From Ryuthela nishihirai (taxonomy: Eukaryota > Arthropoda > Arachnida > Araneae > Heptathelidae): a stretch of DNA of 64,000 nt. Shown here one piece after another: positions 56,867 through 64,000 of the stretch; position 1 is the stretch's first letter, and the number at the start of each line of letters is the position of its first letter. The notes beneath the pieces are model-generated. The model did no database searches, was not told the DNA's origin, and saw nothing but the letters and a program-made list of their open reading frames with translations. Location of the stretch: positions 86,714,501 to 86,778,500 of the forward strand of contig JAWZYU010000011.1 of assembly GCA_038380435.1 (NCBI GenBank), given 5' to 3'. Position numbers and translations under genes: made by a program.

Positions 56867-57554
56867 TGTAACGCTCCAAACAAATTGCAAAATACTTAAA
56901 GTTTTATGCTCCGGATAGCTTAGACGGGCGCCAGGCAATCATTAACAAATTGCCAAAATGTAGAATAAGTTGATTTAGGGTTCAAATGCCAGCGAGCGTT
57001 CATAAGTAAGAGTCCAAAAACGATTCTTAACAAAATAAGAGTTAATATAAAAAAGTTCCTAAATTGGCGTTGCTCAAGATAAAAACTACAGACTCAAAAG
57101 TTTGTAACAAAACAAAATAGATTTATTTCCAAAATAATTAACTCACCAAGACATCAATGAAGAAACTAAAATCTGTGCTACACGCACCTTACTACATCTC
57201 TCTGCTCTCTCTACAACTCTCCAGTGCTTAGTGCTCTACAACTCTCAAGTAACAAATCCCTCAAGTGCCTCGCAGGGCACGGTTTTGACAATGGGCCGGC
57301 GCATGCCGGAAAAGACATTTGCATACTATGATGAAGGACGCAAGCTATGACGCAAGAGGGGGCGTGTCCTTGGCACGCGCTTTAACGGTTACGGTCGGAA
57401 GTTCGGAGTTGCGCGTACGCAACTCCTAGAAACTTGAAAACGAGTGCTGTGATGCCGAAAAGGAAATAAAAAAAAAATCCCCAAAGTGATAAATATAACG
57501 TAAATTAAACAAAACTGGTTAAGGTAAAGCAAAAGTGAACGATGGGGCATCACA
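56867..57554 (-). repeat. 5' LTR of family A copy 2
   Basis: 688 bp, nearly identical to 52379-53065. Differences seen include ATTATTAAC/ATCATTAAC, a 2-nt indel in the GTGCT(TAGT)CTCTAC part, and AATGATAAATATAACATA/AGTGATAAATATAACGTA. Confidence 0.95.
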
Positions 57555-57558
57555 TTTT

Positions 57559-59700
57559 AACCGTTGTATCCACCTAGAGATTGTCCTTCAGGGTTTTTGA
57601 AGTTTAATAACCATCTAAGTGCGGAATGATCAGTACGTATAAGGAATTTTTGGCCATAGAGATAATGATGGAAATGTTCTATTGCTTTTACTATTGCTAA
57701 CAGTTCTTTGCGTGTTACACAATAATTCCGCTCTGGTTTGGATAAAGTTTTACTAAAGTATGCAATAACTTTCTCTTGTCTGTGTTGTTCTTATGAAAGT
57801 ACAGCACCAACTCCTGTGTTACTTGCGTCAGTATCTATTACGAATTGTTTTCCAGTTTGTGGATACGCTAGCACTGGTGCTGTGGAAGGATTTTTCTTTA
57901 GCTGTTGAAAGGCTATATCACATTTGGTGGTCCACATAAACCGCTGGCCCTCTTCTGTCAGACGATGTAATGGCCTTGCGATGTGGGAGAAACCTTTGAC
58001 AAATCTTCTATAGTAGGTGCAAAGTCCAGTAAAAGTACGAAATTGATGAATATCTTGTGGTGGAGGCCAGTCTCTTACAGCTTCTATCTTACTAGGATCA
58101 GTCTTAATCCTTGATGTAGTGATCACATGACCAAGGTAATGAACTTCTTGCTGGAACAGTTTACACTTTGTCGGTCCCAATTTTAACTTGGCTGCCTTAA
58201 GTTTTTCAAATACTTGACGAAGATTTCTCAAATGTTCTTACAAGAACTATGATGTCGTCCAAGTAAACCAGGCAGACCTCCCAAGACAAACCTTTGAGCA
58301 CCGACTCCATTAGTCGTTCAAATGTGGCAGATGTGTTACAAAGTCCAAATGGCATCACCTTAAACTGCCAAAGTCCATTCCTTGTAGTGAAAGCTGTTTT
58401 CTCACGGTCTTCAGGACATATACCAACTTGCCAATAGCCGCTCTTTAAGTCTAATGTTGAGAACCATTCTGACCCAGATAAAGTGTCCAGTGTATCATCA
58501 ATCCTGGGTAAAGGAAAGGAGTCTTTCTTTGTTATGTCATTTAATCTGCGATAATCTACACAAAATCATATAGATCCATCCTTTTTCTTGACAAGAACTA
58601 CTGGTGATATCCAGGGACTCTGTGATGGTTCTATAATGCCCTGAGCTTCCATGTCCTTTATGAGTTGTTCCTTCTCCTCCCTTTTTGCCAATGGAAGCCT
58701 TCTTGCTGGCAGATGGACTGGAGGTAAATCACCAGTGTTGATTTTATGTTCTGTCAGGTTAATACGGTCATAATCATTTGATGTGGCAGAAAAAATGTCA
58801 GAAAATTCTTTTAATAGGTTCTCGACCTTAACAGCTTGGTTTTCAGTTAATATTCATCTTGTTTCTCTCCATAATTCAGTAAGATGAGACGGGATGTCTG
58901 AATGATTTTGATTTGAATCAGTAACTTCTATTTTATTTATACTTGTTACACAGGTAACAGCTTCACATATTGCTAATTCTTCACCTTTTTTTAACATTCT
59001 ATTGGATTTGTTACAGTTCATCACTCTGATAGAAATCTGTTCTTTATCTATTCTGACTAAAGTTCTTATAACCAGGATATCATGAGCTAAAGCTCCTTTA
59101 CCAGAGGCATCAGTAACTGCCAATCGGAAGGCCCCAGAAGTCTCCGCCCGATGTCCACAGACTATAACTTCACTTTGTGCTGGGATCTCTGTGTCTTCCG
59201 TCACTAATATTGAAGTTACGCTTGATAAAGAATCAGACGTCCAGCTAAGCAGAGGAATCTCTTCTGTCTCATAGATGAGTAGGTTATCACTGGGTCTAAT
59301 TTGAATCCATGTTTCTTAAGAAAATCAAGGCCTAATATGCATTCATCGTAGATGTCAGCGATGTAAACAGGATGGTGTACCAGACAGTTACCAACTCGGA
59401 TGTTAAGTTCTATTTTTCCATGGACTTTTGCACGATCTCCAGTGGCTGTTTGTAGGCTTATTTTAGACTGTGTGAGTATTCAAGTTTGGGTGAGGTATTA
59501 TTTTCTTTATTATATCTGTTCTGAGTAAAGTTACATTTGCACCAGTGTCGACTATCATATGGCAAGGTATTCCATTTATGGTTCCATCAGCTACTAATCC
59601 ATTATTATCACCATGTAATGTTGAAACGTGGGCGACTTCCTCTGGGGCCAACCAATCAACAGCCAGCCTTTGCCCCGCAAGACTGACTAATTTTCTGTTT
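57559..59700 (-). pseudogene. Family B pol: protease, RT and RNase H start
   Basis: From 59700 on the minus strand: protease 'GIPCHMIVDTGANVTLLRTD' (~59560; D-T-G-A active site), a linker, RT with 'LPPVHLPARRLPLAKREEKE', '[10 protein letters not shown]', '[13 protein letters not shown]' and '[11 protein letters not shown]' (~58260; catalytic YLDD), then 'KCKLFQQEVHYLGHVI' and RNase H 'FVIDTDASNTGVGAVLS', interrupted by family A at 57558. Lesions: TGA in place of an Arg codon at ~58563 (before FCVDYRR) and at 58854; TAA at 57791 after GAVLS; frameshifts near 58235 and 59300. Several are C-to-T changes, consistent with CpG decay. Confidence 0.9.
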
Positions 59701-59714
59701 CCCTGATCCTGTTG

Positions 59715-61390
59715 GTCTGTAAATGGTAGCTAGGTAGTCACTGGAAGGAGAGCTATGCACCAATCCCCTGTGATGATGCATAGAACCGGCCAGGCCTAGC
59801 ACGTAACGTGCGACCCCGCCTTCTCATGGTGCAGACCGTTAGTACCTTTCAAACGAGATACTCTCTTGTGGAAGTGAACAGAAGGGGTGGACTGCCAGAT
59901 TAGTGTGGCCTACTGATCTGGACAACTATGGCTACTTTTCTTTTTTCTACCCTGCTGTGGAGTGGTCAACCACACAGGGTCCTGGTCTGACCATATAAAC
60001 CCACTGGACTGCACAGATATATGGCTCTGAGCTTGATTATGGATCCTGATTTTGCTGCACTGGTGGGCTTCTGTGGAGGGAAAATCTTCCGCTGTGTTTT
60101 CTGTTTGTTTGTGGGTTGACAGCCCCAAGTGAATAGATTCACAGGATATGTTTATCAGATTGTGGATAATCCTGAGCAGAGGTCATCGCAGGCACCTGAA
60201 CTCTTTGCTTCTATTGGCATCGTCAAATTCTACATTGGAGGAAGTCTTCCAGTGTAGATGGCTTCAACCTTTAGTGGTAGGGAACAGGCCTTTGCCCCAT
60301 GTCTGCGATTAGGGGGCTGTTTGATATTGTCGCCATTCCCTCTCTCAATAAACATAGTTTCTTTAAACATCTCACTAACCATTTTCTCTCCATAGGTAGT
60401 TGGAATGTGAGGACTCTGCACAGAGCTTTTTCTCTTGATGTCCTCACACAAGAATTCCACCATTATAATTTAGATATTCTCGGCTTGCAAGAGACCAGAT
60501 GGACAGCTAAAGGTCAGATTCTTAAAAATAATCTTAAATTTCTCTTTTCAGGGAGGGACGACAATAAGCATCACCAAGGCGTGGGTCTGCTTCTCAGCAG
60601 ACACGCTAGTGATGCTCTTCTAGGATATGAGTGCATTAATGAAAGGTTTCTTACAGCAAAATTTTAGACAAGCATTAAAGACTTGAATATTATCTGCTGT
60701 TATGCCCCCACTGAGGATGAGGGTGAGAAGGATAGGTTTTATGGAAAATTTCATTTATTTTCATTAATTATCTGAAAATATTCAGGATATTTTGAATTCT
60801 GTCAAGAAAGGAGATATTACCCTTGTTCTAGGTGACTTCAATGCCAAAGTTGGTACTGACTCTGACCTTTGGGGAGGGGTGATAGACCCTTTCAGTATTG
60901 GTAGCTGCAATGGGCAACGTCTCCTACAGGTAAGTAAACTCAATGGTTTCAGCATAACTAACACTTATTACAAACACCGCGACATACATAAGTACACATG
61001 GGTTTCACCTGATGAGCTGCATAGGAATATGATTGATTATATATTAATTAACAGCAAATGGGCTAGTTCTGTTAGAAATACCAGGGCAGATAGGGGAGCT
61101 GAAATTGGATCTGACCATTACCTTGTTAAAAGTGTGTTGCAACTTAAACTTAAAAAGTGTTGTGCTAGGGTTAAAAAATTTGCTTTTAATACTGAAGCTC
61201 TGAAAGACCCAGTTATAGCCAAAGCTTAACATAATAGGTTACTTATTCATTATGACAGTCATGGTATGCTTACTACTGAAGTTGAGGAAGAATGGGATCA
61301 TTTTAAACAGGCTTTTTTGGACTTGCTTGGAGAACTAAATTGCACTGTCTGGTTTGACCTCCGTAGCCCATGGCTGCTTGAGGATGATGA
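59715..61390 (+). mobile_element. RTE-like LINE copy R5, internally deleted, with 11-bp TSD
   Basis: It starts GTCTGTAAATGGTAGCTAGG and ends in GAGGATGATGA. The target duplication TGATCCTGTTG lies at 59704-59714 and 61391-61401. The endonuclease (SIGSWNVRTLHRAF, LVLGDFNAKVGTD, 'MIDYILINSKW') is present to ~61200 with lesions: TAG at ~60664, a ~35-bp AT-rich insertion at ~60742, and TAA at ~61227. At ~61320 the sequence jumps to the 3' end ('LAWRTKLHCLV'), removing RT and most of the C-terminal domain (about 2.3 kb). Confidence 0.93.
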
Positions 61391-62610
61391 TGATCCTGTT
61401 GTCTAGTTGATGGACTTAGATTCCTCATTCGTTTCCTATTACAGTTGGTACGAATGTGTCCGGTCTTGCCACAATTCGAACACTGAAGGTCTGTGGTAGT
61501 TTTTGAAGAAGAGCCTTTTATATCTTTCAAAATGGATAGTATGGCTTTGGTTAGTTCTTTCATTTCATTATCCTTTTCTACAGTTTCTTCTGCACTCACA
61601 AATCCTACTGTACATTTGTTCGCTCAGGAGAAAAGCCTGGAGCACTCGTATTTCATAGCATGTACCACAGCTGACTTTAAGGATTCACCTTCAAACATTC
61701 TCAGAGATTGTTGAGTGTCAAGGTCAGCAATAGCATCAATAAATTGTAATTGAGGTAAGTTATCTTGAATTTCAGGTGGACAGTTACTATAAGCCAATCT
61801 AGCTGGACGCTCGATATCACTAGTAAGCTCTTGCAAAGTTTCACCACTTTTCTGCATGTGATGTTTAAATTGAGTCACATAATATTGTTTTAAATAACTA
61901 TCACCAAACCTAAGTTCTAATGCAGAAACTAGACTTTGATAATCAAGTCGTTTTTCTTCTGGAACTGACTGCAAAACTTCCACAGCAGAATTTCTTAAGG
62001 AAGCAGCAAGAAAACTGGCCTTTTGGAATTCATTCCACTCATTGGCTCTAGCGATAACTTCAAATTGTGTTTTAAATACTGTCCAAGATGTTTGACTATC
62101 ATATGTAGAAGGTTTAGTTGTATTTCTAGCGATATGTGTAATAACATTATTTTCACTAGAATTACTATTATCACAAGCAGAAGGTAACATTTCATTTCTC
62201 AAAATCTGAAACTGGTGTTCACAATCAGTTTTTACAATTTCAATTTCATAATCTAACTTAACACTATCAAGAGCATCTTTTACACTATTTAGTTCGGTCA
62301 TAATGTCCTTACACTTATCAGAAATCTTACCAATTTGAGAAGCCACTTCAGCTCTCATCTCATTATTTTGTGCGGCCATTTCAGCTTTCAAGTCATCGTT
62401 TTGTCTAACAAGGTCACCAATTTTGTTGCTTTGGGCAGCTATTTCACCTTTAATATCAGTCATCTGTGTAGCCATATCGGCTTTCAAGTCATCTTTTTGA
62501 GAAACTATCTCAGTTCTCAACTCATTATTTTGTGCGGCCAGGTCACCTATTTCTCCTTTAATGTCATTCATTAACTTTACTAATTCATCCATTCTTCTAG
62601 TTAATGGCAT
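61391..62610 (-). pseudogene. Family B Gag with in-frame TGA before the zinc knuckle
   Basis: ATG at 62610 (MPLTRRMDELVKL). A long heptad-like coiled coil follows (IKGEIGDLAAQNNELRTEI, repeated variants, residues ~10-110). A capsid-like domain contains 'WTVFKTQFEVIARANEW', 'FLAASLRNSAVEVLQ', 'LVSALELRFGDSYLK' and 'LQELTSDIERPARLAY'. An in-frame TGA lies at 61624-61626 (CSRLFS-stop-ANKC). The same frame then continues to the CCHC knuckle C-SN-C-GKTG-H-IRTN-C (~61450) and is cut by LINE R5. The TGA also occurs at the homologous position of family B copy 2 (39474-39476). With R5 and the stop it is not functional as read, unless the TGA is recoded. Confidence 0.88.
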
Positions 62611-62642
62611 TCAATAAATTATCTGCACTCCTTAACATCAAA

Positions 62643-63189
62643 TGTTGAGAATTACAAAATGGATAGGCACTGAGCGTGAGTATTAATAAGTATATTTTAA
62701 AACCAATTACAATACAATGCAAATTGTTACAAAAAAAATATGGATGAAGTATCTTATAAACAAATTAACTACTATCATGCATAAGTCATTAACCTTTTTG
62801 TACAGAGTATACAATATCAGCTCTGTCTATTTTACTAAATACTACCTCTTCACTTTGTTTACCATGTCACTTGAATATCTTCAGACGTAAACAAACTCTT
62901 GTCCTGTGCTAGTTCACTAAACTTTTATTACTAACAACAGAAAACAAACACCCACACACACTCTAATAAATATACTAATTATTTTTACTTAATGCACACT
63001 GAATCAGACCATCTGAACATCCTGTCAGATCTCGCAACTTTTAACACACTGCACTGTTCTTTTTCTAATTCTTCCGAATTGTTCCAAGTTCCAATTCGTT
63101 GGCTAATTAAATCTCTCATAGAAGCACACACGAGGGTTTACATCACGTTAAGTCATGAAGTCACTGTTGCTCGTTCATCTGTCGTAACA
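62643..63189 (-). repeat. 5' LTR of family B copy 1
   Basis: 547 bp, homologous to 50303-50838 with clearly more differences than the family A pair (e.g. GTCATTCC/GAATTGTTCC and a 9-10-nt insertion ACATCACGTT). This fits the older age implied by its hosting the family A insertion. Confidence 0.92.
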
Positions 63190-63193
63190 ATAT

Positions 63194-63965
63194 ATATATT
63201 TTTCCCATTTTTTTATATTATTTTATTATTCTAATATAAACAGTTCATAATATTTGGATTATTGCTTAAATCTTGATTTCGATTATATGATTAAATGTTT
63301 AAGTTATTTCGTTTTTTCTAAATTAGTCATTTATGCCTATAATGCATATTCTTAGACTTTTGATGATCGGCAAACTCTAAGCCTAAGTAGTGTCATAAAA
63401 ATAATTTTGCTTTTAAAAGCTAGCTAATTAAATAAGATAATATATATGTATCAGAAAAGTGATAAATAACTATGAAAATAAATAGAGAAAACCTTCCAAG
63501 GGTTTAAAGTTTAATCGATGCACTGAATTTTAGAATGAGTCACTTTATTATGAAGCTGCATAACTGCTATGAAAAAGTTTAATTTTAAAATTCTGGCAGA
63601 AATTTTGGTTAAAAATTGCAATTTTCTGACATCATTTTTTTATTATGCTTTAAATGTAATTTAAAATTGATAAATAAAGGCCTACCATTTAAAAATCGCT
63701 CTGAGTAATCCTAATGTGTTCTGATTGCTGCCATTATAGATCTCTAGCAGTTTCACTTTTGATCATTTCTAATTAATTATTGTTTATAATTGCAGTATCC
63801 ATTGGAAGCATTAAAGTAAATAAAAGAGTCTTTAAAATTAAAAGTCTGCTAAAATATTGATTGAAAGCCGATGTGCATAGTTTCCATATGATGCAATTTC
63901 GGGTAGTAAAAATTTCAATATCCTTACATTAAAAGCTTAGAAAGTATTACAACTCTAGTAGAGCT
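63194..63965 (+). other. PGAP1 intron, no gene
   Basis: AT-rich with no ORF of note and no PGAP1 exon recognised. Confidence 0.55.
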
Positions 63966-63967
63966 AT

Positions 63968-64000
63968 CATCATCATCATCCTCAAGCAGCCATGGGCTAC
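63968..64000 (-). mobile_element. 3' end of a further RTE-like LINE copy (R6), cut by the window
   Basis: ATCATCATCATCCTCAAG followed by CAGCCATGGGCTAC is identical to the 3' end of copy R2 at 28036-28075, so a minus-strand LINE begins here and continues beyond the window. Confidence 0.88.

Larger units (their letters stand above)
52379..57554 (-). mobile_element. Ty3/Gypsy family A copy 2, gag-bearing, pol-deleted, nested in family B
   Basis: LTRs at 52379-53065 and 56867-57554 differ at only about ten positions by eye over ~687 bp. TSD TTTT lies at 52375-52378 and 57555-57558, and the family B RNase H frame resumes on both sides. On the minus strand: 5' LTR, primer-binding site, gag, acidic ORF, ~1.5 kb noncoding, polypurine tract, 3' LTR. 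Protease, RT and integrase are missing, so it depends on others for movement. Confidence 0.95.
50303..63189 (-). mobile_element. Ty3/Gypsy LTR retrotransposon, family B copy 1, with two nested insertions
   Basis: LTRs are at 50303-50838 (3') and 62643-63189 (5'), both starting TGTTG(C/A)GAATTACAAAATGG and ending TGTC(A/G)T(G/A)ACA on +. Flanking 4-bp duplications ATAT lie at 50299-50302 and 63190-63193. Reading the minus strand: gag, zinc knuckle, protease, RT, RNase H, integrase, polypurine tract. It is interrupted by family A copy 2 (52379-57554) within RNase H and by LINE R5 (59715-61390) after the zinc knuckle. No match to a usual tRNA 3' end is seen after the 5' LTR. Confidence 0.93.

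Noticed and set aside
61303..61599. Independent small zinc-knuckle gene
   Set aside because: It is the continuation of the family B gag frame after the TGA, and its last residues are read through into LINE R5.
48600..64000. A further PGAP1 exon (SSAVP...WVSTDH segment)
   Set aside because: I looked for a matching coding segment with splice sites and found none; it should lie downstream.

Overview
The window is a piece of a eukaryotic nuclear genome, AT-rich and crowded with transposons. The best-supported host gene is PGAP1 (GPI inositol-deacylase) on the + strand. Four consecutive exons (153-195, 17867-17946, 24805-24901, 48347-48531) join in phase with canonical AG/GT borders and encode the serine-lipase core of the protein. 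Everything else lies in its introns (about 17.7, 6.9 and 23.4 kb, plus an open-ended last intron of more than 15 kb). The repeat mix (RTE-like LINEs, Ty3/Gypsy, Penelope-like, Tc1/mariner, Tigger/pogo, hAT, tRNA-derived SINEs) suggests an invertebrate, perhaps an arthropod. I cannot name the species.

Intron a (196-17866): a LINE 3' scrap; two pieces of an RNase H-bearing LINE in inverted orientation; a decayed Ty3/Gypsy element (family A, copy 1, 2205-7866); SINEs; a hairpin repeat; a Tigger transposon with a mutated catalytic Asp (10282-12414); a ~230-bp tandem repeat carrying a hAT MITE; a ~90-bp minisatellite; an old ~110-140-bp satellite. Intron b (17947-24804): a Tc1 transposon with terminal repeats and a frameshifted DD34E transposase, a broken Penelope-like RT, a SINE, tandem tRNA-Gly-like repeats and a mariner fragment. 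Intron c (24902-48346): a deleted hAT split by an RTE-like LINE, a second broken LINE, a decayed Gypsy family B copy split by a solo LTR of family A, an intact-ORF LINE with target-site duplications (42349-45991), and a foldback DNA element (46959-47871). Intron d (48532-end): a hAT remnant, then a three-part nest: Gypsy family B (50303-63189, TSD ATAT) hosting family A copy 2 (52379-57554, TSD TTTT) and an internally deleted LINE (59715-61390, 11-bp TSD).

The mobile elements do not work together as a system; they form a record of successive insertions whose order can be read from nesting and target-site duplications. The observations I would follow first are: the uninterrupted LINE ORF; a TGA codon shared at the same gag position by two diverged family B copies just before the zinc knuckle; complementary deletions in the two family A copies, with a tRNA-Lys type primer site; and the 46959-47871 foldback element. 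Residue and base positions are by eye and approximate to a few units unless a boundary is argued from a TSD or splice site.
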